From: Phycisphaeraceae bacterium
GTDB lineage: Bacteria; Planctomycetota; Phycisphaerae; Phycisphaerales; UBA1924
Assembly (NCBI GenBank): GCA_019636845.1
Contig: JAHBWV010000001.1
Location: 248,001-312,000, forward strand
Direction: 5' to 3'
DNA length: 64,000 nt
Position 1 is the stretch's first letter; every line of letters starts with the position of its first letter. Below are positions 40,682-52,945 of the stretch, in pieces. Made by a program: the position numbers and the translations under genes. The notes under the pieces are model-generated. The model was not told where the DNA came from. It saw nothing but the letters and a program-made list of their open reading frames with translations, and did no database searches.

Positions 40682-41077
40682 TCATGGCAATGTGCGGCCG
40701 AGGAGGGTCGGATCCGGCGTAGGGCAAGTCCGGAGCGCAACCCTGTGGCGACGCTTGGCAACCCAGAGATATGCCCAATCCCTGATCGGGCGTGGAATCG
40801 CCCGGAGTGCCGCTCCAAACACAGCCCACCCGCCCCCGAGCGTGCCCAATACGCGCAGCGCGGCATCGCTTCTCGTGGAAAGCACGCCGCGATCAAGGTA
40901 AACCATTGACGACAGATCCTGGGGCTTTCCGACAGCGGGCAGGTCTCGATAGGTCTCACCCTGCAACGGTGCGTATCGGATGCTGCCGCCCCGGTCGCGA
41001 CGGATGACCCAGCGAACCGAGCGGTTACAGAGGCCGCAGTCGCCGTCGTAGAACAGGATCGGTCCCGAATCGTGCAT
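40682..41077 (-). CDS. DCC-family thiol-disulfide oxidoreductase-like protein (DUF393)
   Basis: The 131-residue protein has the family signature ILFYDGDCGLCNRSVRWVIR, with the D-G-x-C-x-x-C motif, followed by RYAPLQGETYRDL and a Tyr/Trp-rich C-terminal helix (RPIRDWAYLWVAKRRHRV). DCC proteins are predicted thioredoxin-like oxidoreductases; substrates are not known. The start at 41077 (MHDSGPILFY) is set by the family; the longer frame from 41212 or 41143 would add unlikely sequence. It is divergent from the halogenase-like gene with a 239-base gap. Confidence 0.85.
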   Translation of the reverse strand: MHDSGPILFYDGDCGLCNRSVRWVIRRDRGGSIRYAPLQGETYRDLPAVGKPQDLSSMVYLDRGVLSTRSDAALRVLGTLGGGWAVFGAALRAIPRPIRDWAYLWVAKRRHRVALRTCPTPDPTLLGRTLP

Positions 41078-41316
41078 GCCTGTCGAATCGTAGTTCCCGA
41101 TGCCGGTCAGACGTTCGGTTGCGGCACGGTTCTCGGACACCATCCGAACCGGACAGCAACCCCCCACCCCGCCCCCCGCCCCGCCCACACCGGAGGCACC
41201 GTCGGAGAGCAAGTTGTTGCGATCGATCGAGGTTCATTTGCGCGCAACCGATGTATATTGGTCGCAAGGTGCGTGCAAGCACTCGTCCGTGGGTTCAACT
41301 CGTCCGGGGTTCCAAC

Positions 41317-43077
41317 ATGATTTCGGCCAGAGTCGATGCGTACGACGTCGTCGTGATCGGGGGCGGTCCGGCCGGCACGACTGTCGCGTCTCTCCTCCGC
41401 AAGTACAACCCGAACCTCTCGGTGCTGATCCTTGAGAAGGAGAAGTTCCCGCGCGAGCACATCGGCGAGAGCCAGCTGCCCGGAATCAGCGGCATCCTCC
41501 ACGAGATGGGCGTGTGGGACAAGGTCGAGGCCGCCAACTTCCCGATCAAGATCGGCGCGTCGTACACGTGGGGCAAGATCGGCGACATCTGGGACTTTGA
41601 CTTCTACCCGGCCGAGGAGTTCGTGGACGAAGCCCGTCCGGCGAAGTTCGAGGGCCAGCGCCGGTTCACGGCGTTCCAGGTCGAGCGAGCGATCTACGAC
41701 GAGATCCTCCTTCGCCATGCGGAGACCCTCGGTGCGATGGTCCGCGAAGAGACGCAGGTTCGTGATGTGTTGCACGAGGGCGACCGCATCACGGGGTTGC
41801 GGTTGGACTCGGGTGAGGTGGTGACGGCTCGGTGGTACGTGGACGCGAGCGGCCACGTCGGCCTCATCCGCCGCGCCATGGGCGTCGAGAACCAGGTGCC
41901 GCCCGATCTCATGAACATCGCCGTCTGGGACTACTACGACAACGCCGAGTGGAAGGTGAAGATCGGCGTGGGCGGCACACGGGTGCAGGTCCGCTCGCTG
42001 CCGTACGGCTGGATCTGGTTCATCCCGATGGGGCTGACCAAGTCCTCCGTCGGGCTGGTCTGCCCCTCGACCTACTACAAGCAGAGCGGGCTCACGCCCA
42101 AGGAGCTCCTGCACAAGGCACTCGCGGAGCAGTCGGAGATCGCAGCGCTCTTGAAGAACGCGGTGAGCACAACAGGCGAGGAGATACGGACAACCAAGAA
42201 CTGGTCGAACCTCTCCGAGCGCCTCGCGGGCGAGAACTGGTGGTTGTGCGGCGAGAGCGCGGGCTTCGCAGATCCGATCCTCGCCGCGGGCATGACGCTG
42301 GCGCACACCTCCGCGCGCGATGTCGCGTACTCGATCCTCGAGATGGAGCGGGGCGAGCTCGATCAGAAGTGGCTTCGGACCCGCTACGACGAGAAGAACC
42401 GGCTGAACATCCAGCAGCACATTCGGTTCGCGCAGTACTGGTACGCCGCGAACACGTGCTTCACCGATCTCCAGGCCCACTGCACGCAGATCGCCAAGGA
42501 CGCGGGATTCAAGCTCAAGCCCTCGGAGGCGTGGCGTTGGCTCGCGCAGGGGGGCTTCGCGACGGAGTTCGTCGATCGTGCGGGTTTCGGCTCGTTCGAT
42601 CTCGGCGCGAGCAAGCAGGTCATGGAGCGCTTCAGCGGTGTCGCCGCAGAATTCGAGTTCGGCAAGTACAACCAGTACAAACTCAATCTGATCGGCGCGA
42701 AAGAGACCTGCCTCGGCGACCTGAAAGACGGACGCATCCATCGCGTGAAGTGCCTTCAGAAGGGCGTCCACATCCTGCCCGCGGTGGGGTACTACCAGGC
42801 GATGGTTGACATTCTGAAGAAGCACGCGGACGTGAAGAACATCCTGCATGCGGTCGAAGCAAGGTGCGCTCTGGTCCCACAGGGCGGACGCGCGAGCGAG
42901 ATCTTCGCTCACTTCCAGGCGCTGGAGGCGATGCTCCTCGACGGCTGGGTCACCGGGAAACTCAACCCGAAAAAGCCCACACTCAACTTGTCCCAGTCGG
43001 GCGGTGGGCGTCTGATTCGTTCCAACGACGAAGGAACGAAGGCGCTCGAGAAGGCAAGGCAGAAGCGGGGGGCTTGA
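41317..43077 (+). CDS. FAD-dependent halogenase/oxidoreductase-like protein
   Basis: The 586-residue protein has an FAD-binding start YDVVVIGGGPAGTTVASLL and the motif FPREHIGESQLPG, both shared by flavin-dependent halogenases of the PltA/CmlS kind and by geranylgeranyl-reductase-like monooxygenases. The halogenase marker G-W-x-W-x-I-P is present as GWIWFIP (residues 231-237), and GESAGFADPILAAGMTLAHT follows as the second FAD site. The C-terminal 150 residues (NLIGAKETCLGDLKDGRIHR and after) are an extra domain. I call it halogenase-like; many relatives with these motifs have no tested activity. The start at 41317 (MISARVDAYD) is set by the fold. No carrier-protein or NRPS/PKS gene is adjacent. 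It ends in a strong hairpin. Confidence 0.82.
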   Translation: MISARVDAYDVVVIGGGPAGTTVASLLRKYNPNLSVLILEKEKFPREHIGESQLPGISGILHEMGVWDKVEAANFPIKIGASYTWGKIGDIWDFDFYPAEEFVDEARPAKFEGQRRFTAFQVERAIYDEILLRHAETLGAMVREETQVRDVLHEGDRITGLRLDSGEVVTARWYVDASGHVGLIRRAMGVENQVPPDLMNIAVWDYYDNAEWKVKIGVGGTRVQVRSLPYGWIWFIPMGLTKSSVGLVCPSTYYKQSGLTPKELLHKALAEQSEIAALLKNAVSTTGEEIRTTKNWSNLSERLAGENWWLCGESAGFADPILAAGMTLAHTSARDVAYSILEMERGELDQKWLRTRYDEKNRLNIQQHIRFAQYWYAANTCFTDLQAHCTQIAKDAGFKLKPSEAWRWLAQGGFATEFVDRAGFGSFDLGASKQVMERFSGVAAEFEFGKYNQYKLNLIGAKETCLGDLKDGRIHRVKCLQKGVHILPAVGYYQAMVDILKKHADVKNILHAVEARCALVPQGGRASEIFAHFQALEAMLLDGWVTGKLNPKKPTLNLSQSGGGRLIRSNDEGTKALEKARQKRGA

Positions 43078-43104
43078 CGCGAAAGCGGGAGTTCATTCAA
43101 GCAA

Positions 43105-43132
43105 CGAGGGCCGAACGATTGTTCGGCCCTCG
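43105..43132. terminator. Bidirectional terminator between the halogenase-like gene and pckA
   Basis: Perfect 12-bp stem cgagggccgaac/gttcggccctcg with a GATT loop, 27 bases after the + strand gene stop and 33 bases from the end of pckA on the opposite strand. It is followed on the + strand by gtcgttctta. Confidence 0.82.
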
Positions 43133-43164
43133 GTCGTTCTTACGCCAGCTTGTTCAACGCTTGA

Positions 43165-44760
43165 TCAGCCCCGCGGCCCCGCGTTTCGCACCGAATCGGA
43201 CATCTCGAACTTCGCATCGTTCTCACGGAAGAGCTTGGCCAGCTTCTTCGCCTGCGCGTCATAGGCCGCGCCGTCCTTCCATGTGTTGCGCGGGTTCAGG
43301 ACCTCGGCGGGCACCCCGGGGACAGTGCTCGGCAGCGGGAGCCCGAAGATCGGGTCCGGCGTGAACGAGGCGTTCGCGAGCGAGCCGTTCATGATCGCCG
43401 TGACCATGGCGCGGGTGTACGAGAGCTTGAAGCGGCTGCCGGTGCCGTAGGCACCGCCCGTCCAGCCCGTATTGAGCAGCCACACGTTCGCCCCGTGCTT
43501 CGCGATGCGCTCAGAGAGCATCTTCGCATACTCGGCCGGCGGGCGAGGAAGGAAAGGTCCACCGAAGCATGGGCTGAAATTCGGCTGGGGCTCCGTCACC
43601 CCCGCCTCTGTGCCCGCGAGCTTCGAGGTGTAGCCGTTGATGAAGTAATACGCCGCCTGGTCGGGAGACAACCTCGCGACGGGCGGGATGACGCCGAAGG
43701 CGTCCGCAGTCAGGAAGATCACGTTCTTGGGGTGCAAGCCGACAGAGGGGATGACCGCGCCGTCGATGAAATCGACTGGGTACGTCACGCGGGTGTTCTC
43801 GGTGTACTTCGGTGTGTCGTAGTCCGGTACGCGAGTCCTCTCGTCGATCGGTGTGTTCTCCAGGACCGATCCGAAGCGTACCGCGTCCCAGATCTGTGGC
43901 TCGCCCTCCTTCGACAGCTTGATGCACTTGGCGTAGCACCCGCCCTCGAAGTTGAAGACGCCGGACGGCGACCAGCCGTGCTCGTCATCGCCGATCAGCG
44001 CACGTTCCGGGTCTGCGGAGAGCGTGGTCTTGCCCGTGCCCGAAAGCCCGAAGAACAGTGCGACGTTCGACGGGTCCTTCTTCGCCACGTTCGACGAGCA
44101 GTGCATCGGGAAGACACCGACCTCGGGCATGTCGTAGTTCATCGCGTAGAAGATGCTCTTCTTCATCTCGCCCGCGTACTCGGTGCCGAGAATGACGACG
44201 ATCTTTTTCGAGAGCGACTGGGCGATCAGCACGGGGCTCTTCACGCCGAACTTCTGCTGCTCCTCCGCCGTCAGACGCCGACGCCCGGCGTTGATGATCA
44301 GCCAGTCCTGCTTCCAGTTCGTGCTCCCTCCCGCCGCGGGGCTTCCCGGCTTGATGAAGAGCGTGCTCGCAAAGAGCGAGTGCCACGCCTGCTCGGTCGC
44401 GACCCGGACGCCCAGCCGATACTTCGGATCCGCGCCCGCGAAGCCATCGAAGGTGTAGACCTTCGGACGAGAATTCAGGTGCTGAACGGCGATCGCGTAC
44501 GCCGCGTCGAAGAGATCGGGGCGGATCGGCTGGTTGACGTTTCCCCACCAGATCTTCCCGTGGATGTCCGGGGTGTCCTCGAGATACTTGTCCTTGGGGC
44601 TGCGTCCGGTGCGATCTCCGGTCAGGCACATCAACGCGCCGTTGGATGCGAGCTTCCCCTCTCCCGCGACCAGAGCACGTTCCACAAGCTCCGCGGCGGA
44701 GAGGTTGCTCAGCGTCCGATGTGGCGCGAGATCCAGCGACGGCAACGAAGCGGTCGTCAT
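43165..44760 (-). CDS. pckA: Phosphoenolpyruvate carboxykinase (ATP)
   Basis: It converts oxaloacetate and ATP to PEP, CO2 and ADP in gluconeogenesis. The 531-residue length is normal. Motifs include TGDRTGRSPKDKY, the substrate loop GTEYAGEMKKSIFYAMNYDM, the kinase-1 P-loop FFGLSGTGKTTLSADP, kinase-2 LIGDDEHGW and FNFEGGCYAKCI, and late GYTSKLAGTEAGV. The start at 44760 (MTTASLPSLD) has GGAG about 10 bases upstream; a longer in-frame start at 44934 gives Pro/Arg-rich sequence that looks non-coding. It is convergent with the halogenase-like gene. Confidence 0.97.
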   Translation of the reverse strand: MTTASLPSLDLAPHRTLSNLSAAELVERALVAGEGKLASNGALMCLTGDRTGRSPKDKYLEDTPDIHGKIWWGNVNQPIRPDLFDAAYAIAVQHLNSRPKVYTFDGFAGADPKYRLGVRVATEQAWHSLFASTLFIKPGSPAAGGSTNWKQDWLIINAGRRRLTAEEQQKFGVKSPVLIAQSLSKKIVVILGTEYAGEMKKSIFYAMNYDMPEVGVFPMHCSSNVAKKDPSNVALFFGLSGTGKTTLSADPERALIGDDEHGWSPSGVFNFEGGCYAKCIKLSKEGEPQIWDAVRFGSVLENTPIDERTRVPDYDTPKYTENTRVTYPVDFIDGAVIPSVGLHPKNVIFLTADAFGVIPPVARLSPDQAAYYFINGYTSKLAGTEAGVTEPQPNFSPCFGGPFLPRPPAEYAKMLSERIAKHGANVWLLNTGWTGGAYGTGSRFKLSYTRAMVTAIMNGSLANASFTPDPIFGLPLPSTVPGVPAEVLNPRNTWKDGAAYDAQAKKLAKLFRENDAKFEMSDSVRNAGPRG

Positions 44761-44960
44761 TGTGCATACTCCATTTCTGGACAATTCCGGGTGGAAGGGA
44801 AGGTTAGCCCCGAGCGCCCGCCTCCGGCTACTGGATTGTCGTTCATTGAACCGGCGGCAATGGGCGGGTGCGTGGAGGCATCGAGGGGTAGGGGGGGGTG
44901 GAGAGTCTCCCCCGTGTCCCACATGAACAGGCATCGGCCCGACCCACTTGTACCCGATAG

Positions 44961-44989
44961 TTTCCGGGAGCGGTGCCGCGTCCTATCCT
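44961..44989 (+). promoter_or_regulatory. Possible promoter for tRNA-His
   Basis: TTTCCG, 17-base spacer, TATCCT, ending 31 bases before the tRNA. The -35 match is poor. It is offered because a stable RNA gene must have a nearby promoter and no better one is visible. Confidence 0.35.
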
Positions 44990-45019
44990 TCTTCCCGTTG
45001 GGCCTCTCCCGACGCAGAT

Positions 45020-45093
45020 GGTGGCCATAGCTCAGTTGGCAGAGCACCGGGTTGTGATCCCGGGTGTCGCGGGTTCGAGTCCCGTTGGTCACC
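45020..45093 (+). tRNA. tRNA-His (anticodon GTG)
   Basis: A full cloverleaf can be drawn: acceptor gtggcca/tggtcac, D-arm gctc/gagc, anticodon stem ccggg/cccgg with GTG at 45054-45056, T-arm gcggg/cccgt with loop ttcgagt, discriminator C at 45093. Position 45020 is G, giving the extra G-1 opposite C73 that histidyl-tRNA synthetase requires. CCA is not encoded (the next bases are cct). It lies alone between pckA and a convergent kinase gene. Confidence 0.97.
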
Positions 45094-45143
45094 CTTCTCA
45101 GGAAGGCCGCGCGCAGCTGCATCAGCACTGGCGCGTGGGACCA

Positions 45144-47351
45144 TCACGCCGCGTGTGAAGAATGCCCCGAGGCCGGCGTGCCACTCCATCTGTCCGAAGT
45201 GCGGCCGAGCCACTTTGAGCACACGTCCAGCAGCGACTGGCGTGTGAAGGGCTTGGCGATGAAGTCGTCGCATCCCGCCGCCAGGCAGAGATTGCTGTCC
45301 TCGACGCGAGCGTTCGCAGTGAGCGCGATGATCGGCGTCTTGTATCCGCGCCTGCGCAGTGTCTTTGTCGCCTCGTACCCGTCCATCACCGGCATCTGCA
45401 TGTCCATGAGCACGATATCGAAAGTGCCGGTCTCGATGATCTCGATAGCTGTCTTTCCATCGCCCGCGACCACGACCTCAGCACCACCCTTGCTGAGGTG
45501 GTGCTTGGCGAGGCGCTGGTTATCGGGTCCGTCCTCGACGAGGAGGACGCGACGATCTCTCAGCGGGCACTCGGCATGGGCGCCGGCCGTCGCCCCTTGG
45601 GATGAGGCCGCGAGCGTTGTCGCTTCGTCGTGGGCGAGCGTTCGGCTGACAATCCCGACCTCGATATCCAGCGTGAACGTGCTGCCGACACCGGGGCAAC
45701 TGTCCGCGACGATGTCCCCGCCGAGCATGCGGGCCAGTTCGCGTGAGATGCTCAGTCCGAGCCCGGTGCCGCCGAACCGGCGCGACATCGATGCGTCGGC
45801 CTGCGTGAACGGCTTGAAGAGTCTGGCGAGCACCTCATCGGTCATCCCGATCCCCGAGTCGATGACGCGAACGCGCAGGCGCCAACCCCGTAGCGTATCG
45901 GCCTTTACGCATGCTTCGATTCGCACGGTCCCCGACGCGGTGAACTTGATCGCGTTGCCCACAAGATTGAACAGGATCTGCCTCAGACGCGTCGGATCGG
46001 TGCGGATGCGAGACGGTGCCGCCCCCGTCCACTCGACGACGAGCTTCAGTCCCTTCGCAGACGCGTTCTCAAGCATCAGCATCCGGACGTCCTCGAGCAG
46101 CGCGCATGGTTCGCACTCCATCAGCTCGACGCGCATCTTGCCCGCCTCGATCTTGGAGTAGTCGAGCACATCGTTGATCAGCGTCAGCAGATGCTCGCCG
46201 CTCCGCTTGACCGTGCGCAGCCAGGCGGCCGCTTCCTCGTCGAGTTTGCGCTCCCGTTCCAGCAGCTCCGCGTACCCCAGGATCGCGGTCATGGGTGTCC
46301 GCAGCTCGTGCGTCATGTTCGCGACGAACGCACCCTTGGCACGATTGGCCAATTCCGCCTTCTCGCGCTCGGCCTGCAACTCAACGGCCTGCCGCTCGAG
46401 CGTCGCTGATTTCTGCTCAAGCTCGATCGTCTGCTGACGCATCGCGGCCTGTGCGGCCATCACCCGCCGGCGCTGGTCCCACACGATCAGACCGACGCAC
46501 GCGCTCGCGCCGAGCGCCGGCAAGAGCCCGTAGAGCGCGGCCCGGCGCATCGAGGCAATCTGATTGAAGTACTCGGCAGCGCTCATGTCCACGCCGACCC
46601 CGCCGACGGCTTTCCCTCTCGAGTCGAGGATCGGGGCGAAGCCCGTCATGAACGTGCCCCACTTGTCGGTGTATGGCTCGTCTGACGCCGCACAAAGCGG
46701 CGCACCCGGCTGTGACGCAAGGACGACAAACGTCGCAGGATCCGCCTCCTCGTACAGCTCCCACACGCCCGCACGGTCCTCCACACCATCGCCGTCGTGG
46801 TCACCCGATTTGGCGGCGTCGAGAATGAATCGGATATCGACACCGTCCTGGACGAAGGTGTAGATGTACTGGACGCCTCTTGCCCGAGACTGCATGGCGC
46901 GAAGCGGTGCGATCGCCAGGTCGTACTCGGCCGTGTCGATCTGGTCGGGGCTCCGAATCGTTGAGTGCAGCGCAGGATCCACCAGCGACGCAGCACTCTC
47001 TGCGATACGCATCAGACTCTGCTTCAACTCGTTCTTGTAAGCAACCGTTGACGCGGTCCAGAGCCCGATGATCGCGATGATCGAGGCCCCGAGCACCGCC
47101 GCCCCGGTGCAAAGGCCCTCGAGCGCGGGACGTATCGGCGGAGCCGATTCCGCGTCGGTCGTTCCTCGCGATGGACGACCAGTGTCGATCAATGCACGTG
47201 CGCTCCGGCAGAGTCTGGTCGTCCAGCAGCAGAGTGACCGCTCGTGCTCTTGAGATCGGCCTCGGAGAAGCCCGGGTTGACGCCGATTCCCCAACCGGGG
47301 TGCCACTGATCGGGCCATCTGGATATCGAGTGTTCTCGGACGCTCTATCAC
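45144..47351 (-). CDS. Hybrid sensor histidine kinase with Cache-like sensor and receiver domain
   Basis: The 735-residue protein has membrane helix one near residues 80-100 (AAVLGASIIAIIGLWTASTV), a periplasmic sensor that reads like a Cache domain (QYIYTFVQDGVDIRFILDAA, then GTFMTGFAPILDSRGKAVGG, GVGVDMSA), a second helix (YGLLPALGASACVGLIVW), a coiled coil, HisKA with phosphoacceptor His348 (ANMTHELRTPMTA), HATPase (NLVGNAIKFT, RFGGTGLGLSISREL) and a receiver with Asp650 (DIVLMDMQMPVMDG). GTG 47351 overlaps the upstream gene stop as GTGA, implying coupling; the true start could also be further in (47318). The upstream gene is a PilZ-receiver protein, so they form one signalling unit. Confidence 0.92.
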   Translation of the reverse strand: MIERPRTLDIQMARSVAPRLGNRRQPGLLRGRSQEHERSLCCWTTRLCRSARALIDTGRPSRGTTDAESAPPIRPALEGLCTGAAVLGASIIAIIGLWTASTVAYKNELKQSLMRIAESAASLVDPALHSTIRSPDQIDTAEYDLAIAPLRAMQSRARGVQYIYTFVQDGVDIRFILDAAKSGDHDGDGVEDRAGVWELYEEADPATFVVLASQPGAPLCAASDEPYTDKWGTFMTGFAPILDSRGKAVGGVGVDMSAAEYFNQIASMRRAALYGLLPALGASACVGLIVWDQRRRVMAAQAAMRQQTIELEQKSATLERQAVELQAEREKAELANRAKGAFVANMTHELRTPMTAILGYAELLERERKLDEEAAAWLRTVKRSGEHLLTLINDVLDYSKIEAGKMRVELMECEPCALLEDVRMLMLENASAKGLKLVVEWTGAAPSRIRTDPTRLRQILFNLVGNAIKFTASGTVRIEACVKADTLRGWRLRVRVIDSGIGMTDEVLARLFKPFTQADASMSRRFGGTGLGLSISRELARMLGGDIVADSCPGVGSTFTLDIEVGIVSRTLAHDEATTLAASSQGATAGAHAECPLRDRRVLLVEDGPDNQRLAKHHLSKGGAEVVVAGDGKTAIEIIETGTFDIVLMDMQMPVMDGYEATKTLRRRGYKTPIIALTANARVEDSNLCLAAGCDDFIAKPFTRQSLLDVCSKWLGRTSDRWSGTPASGHSSHAA

Positions 47352-48523
47352 GCCGCGTGCTGCTGGGGAGGGCGCACGCGATCGCACGCCGCGATAAGCG
47401 ACCGGATCATCGGTTGCGCCTCCCGGACGCTCCCTGTCTTTGTGAGGGCGAGAGCGGCCTGTTCAGCCGACGCCGCAAGCCCAGCGTACCCCATCGCAGG
47501 GGCTGTGCCCATGATGCTCGAGCAGAGCGATCTTACGCGGCTGAAGTCGTTCTGTTCGATCGCCGCTTGCAGCGCGCCAGCCGTGGTCTTGAGATCCCCG
47601 AGAAACCCATCAAGCAGCGCAAGGTTCGGGTGATCCCTCGGCAGCGACGGATACATTGGTCCAGCGCCCCCGCCCAGCAGAAGGTACTCTGCGATCGCCC
47701 GGAGGAGAACGTCCTGTGCCAAGGGTTTGCTGAGGGTCGCCTCCGCCAGCGATTCGTTGGAGGCCGCGCGCGAAGCGTCAATATCCGCGGCCAGCAGAAC
47801 AGTGGGCGAAGAGAATCCGCCCGCCCTGGCTCGTTTGAGAAACGCGATGCCGTCCGGCCGACCCGGCCCCAGGTCCGCATCGACGAGCGCGAGGTCGCAC
47901 CCCTCGTTCAGCCAGCGCAGCGCCTCGTCCGCGTCGTCTGTCTGACGAAGACGCAGCTGCGTCCCGCGCAGATAGTGTTGAACCAGGCGGCGGTCCATGG
48001 GCGAGTCGTCGATGTGGACAACCGTCCCCTGGAGACGATCCGGATCGACTCGCTCCAGCGAGAACCGGTTGCTCTGGCCATCGGTGCGGAGATAGTCACG
48101 CGCCTCGATCCGCTTCGCGAACTTGATCCCGATCTCGTGGATCACGCCCCGCACGTGCTGGCACCGGCAGACGGTTCCCTCGATCGAGTTCGTGCCACCG
48201 GCAGGATTCGGCAGAACGAGTCTGACCTTCGAGCCAAGGTGGACGTACGAGCTGTGCAGCACGCTCGCGCCGCCGCACGAGAGATTGCGGCACGCCACCT
48301 CAAGATCCGATGACATGCCCCGCGCCTGCGTGATGTGCATGCGGATGCTGGTCTGGCGGAACGGCCAACGGACGAAATCACGCCTCTTCGATGCGTCCGA
48401 CGCGCCCGATCGTTCATCGAGTTCGTCGAGCAATTCCTCCAGCGCACGCTGCTCGAGGTTCACGGTGTTCGGCCTGCCCGCCTTGCTCGGAATCGCGTTG
48501 GCGTTGTAACGTCGGATGCTCAT
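47348..48523 (-). CDS. PilZ-receiver protein with degenerate HPt-like C terminus
   Basis: The 391-residue protein has three parts. Residues about 45-140 are a PilZ domain (KRRDFVRWPFRQTSIRMHI with the R-x-x-x-R type arginines, then NLSCGGASVL as N-x-S-x-x-G), so c-di-GMP binding is plausible. Residues about 165-285 are a receiver with Asp215 (LALVDADLGPGRP) and its acidic pair VHIDDS. Residues about 300-385 are an HPt-like four-helix segment (LLDGFLGDLKTTAGALQAAI; VRSLCSSIMGTAPAMGYAGL). Where an HPt has H-x-L-K-G, this reads S-S-I-M-G (Ser335), so the phosphate-accepting His is missing. The start at 48523 (MSIRRYNANA) is preceded by GAGGGCGA. The stop overlaps the kinase start. Confidence 0.85.
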   Translation of the reverse strand: MSIRRYNANAIPSKAGRPNTVNLEQRALEELLDELDERSGASDASKRRDFVRWPFRQTSIRMHITQARGMSSDLEVACRNLSCGGASVLHSSYVHLGSKVRLVLPNPAGGTNSIEGTVCRCQHVRGVIHEIGIKFAKRIEARDYLRTDGQSNRFSLERVDPDRLQGTVVHIDDSPMDRRLVQHYLRGTQLRLRQTDDADEALRWLNEGCDLALVDADLGPGRPDGIAFLKRARAGGFSSPTVLLAADIDASRAASNESLAEATLSKPLAQDVLLRAIAEYLLLGGGAGPMYPSLPRDHPNLALLDGFLGDLKTTAGALQAAIEQNDFSRVRSLCSSIMGTAPAMGYAGLAASAEQAALALTKTGSVREAQPMIRSLIAACDRVRPPQQHAA

Positions 48524-48671
48524 GTGCCCATCGCCCTCGCGGGCGGAATGCCCGGTTCTCGCTGAAGATCGGCGATGAACCGGGGTGCATGCGATCCCCA
48601 ATAACGAACGCGCACGACTCCCGTCTTGGGGGGACGCTCCAGCCCGCACAACCGTCACAGTCTCACGCTGT

Positions 48672-51923
<3,252 letters not shown>

Positions 51924-52871
51924 GTGCGCTCCGGATCAGACTCCGGGCGTTTCATGGATGTTTGGACTGTGACGGCGATTGAACCAAAGAAACGAGGCGA
52001 CTCCGTCGAGGGGTACAAGATCCTGTCCGAGATCGGGCGGGGAGCGGCCTCCATCATTTACGTCGTCCAGGACGTCAAGTCCAAGCAGGTCTGGGCCCTC
52101 AAGCACGTCGATCGAGGCGACGCCAAGGATGCCCGATTCCTCGACCAGGCCGAGAGCGAGTATCGCATCGCTCAGGAACTGAACCACCCCGCCATCCGCA
52201 AGATCACTCGGATGTTCAAGAAGGGCACGCTCCTGACCACCAAGGAGCTCTACCTGGTCATGGAACTCGTCGACGGTGTCTCGCTCGACAAGGCCCCCCC
52301 CAAGAATTTCGAGCAGGCCGTGGACATCTTCCAGCAGGTCGCCGATGCGATGCACCACATGCACAAGCGCGGCTATGTCCACGCCGACATGAAGCCGAAC
52401 AACATCGTCGTCGCCGACGGCGGCGTTGTGAAGATCATCGACCTCGGCCAGGGGTGCAAGATCGGCACCGTCAAGCCCCGCATCCAGGGAACGCCCGACT
52501 ACATCGCCCCCGAGCAGGTCCATCGCCGCCCGATCACGCCGAAGACCGACATCTACAACCTCGGCGCGACCATGTACTGGGTCTTCACCAGGCAGCACAT
52601 CCCAACGGCCCTCGCCAAGGGCGACTCACTCGTCAACTCGCTCGACGACAGTCTCATCCAGAAACCCAAGCCGGTTGTGGAGCTCAATCCCAGGGTGCAC
52701 CCGAAACTCAGCGAGCTGATCATGTCGTGTGTCGAGGTTGACGCAGACAATCGTCCCGAATCTATGGCTCTCGTCGCCGACCGGTTGTCGTTGATCCTCG
52801 GGATTCTCCGGGCCAAAGCCGAGGATGTCGTCCGCTCGATGGATCAGTCGGAGCGGACCGACACCGACTAA
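51924..52871 (+). CDS. Serine/threonine protein kinase with non-canonical catalytic motifs
   Basis: The 315-residue cytoplasmic protein has the eukaryotic-like kinase fold: Gly loop EIGRGAASIIYVV, ATP lysine WALKHVD, catalytic loop YVHADMKPNN (HAD in place of HRD), metal loop IIDLGQG (DLG in place of DFG) and the APE-like GTPDYIAPEQV. The loss of the HRD arginine makes it a non-RD kinase, a class usually not controlled by activation-loop phosphorylation. There is no membrane helix or sensor domain, unlike most PknB-type kinases. The start is uncertain: GTG 51924 has AAGGG seven bases upstream; ATG 51954 is also possible. A phosphatase-like gene follows after 74 bases. Confidence 0.9.
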   Translation: MRSGSDSGRFMDVWTVTAIEPKKRGDSVEGYKILSEIGRGAASIIYVVQDVKSKQVWALKHVDRGDAKDARFLDQAESEYRIAQELNHPAIRKITRMFKKGTLLTTKELYLVMELVDGVSLDKAPPKNFEQAVDIFQQVADAMHHMHKRGYVHADMKPNNIVVADGGVVKIIDLGQGCKIGTVKPRIQGTPDYIAPEQVHRRPITPKTDIYNLGATMYWVFTRQHIPTALAKGDSLVNSLDDSLIQKPKPVVELNPRVHPKLSELIMSCVEVDADNRPESMALVADRLSLILGILRAKAEDVVRSMDQSERTDTD

Positions 52872-52945
52872 ATGATCGCGCCCCTTCCCGCTGGTTCGAG
52901 TGCGAGCCCTGTGGGACTCTGAAACGGGGCTCGGAAGGGGGCGCG

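Noticed and set aside
41107-42912. A 601-codon frame antisense to the halogenase-like gene
   Set aside because: Composition typical of antisense frames and no start context; the sense strand carries clear FAD motifs.
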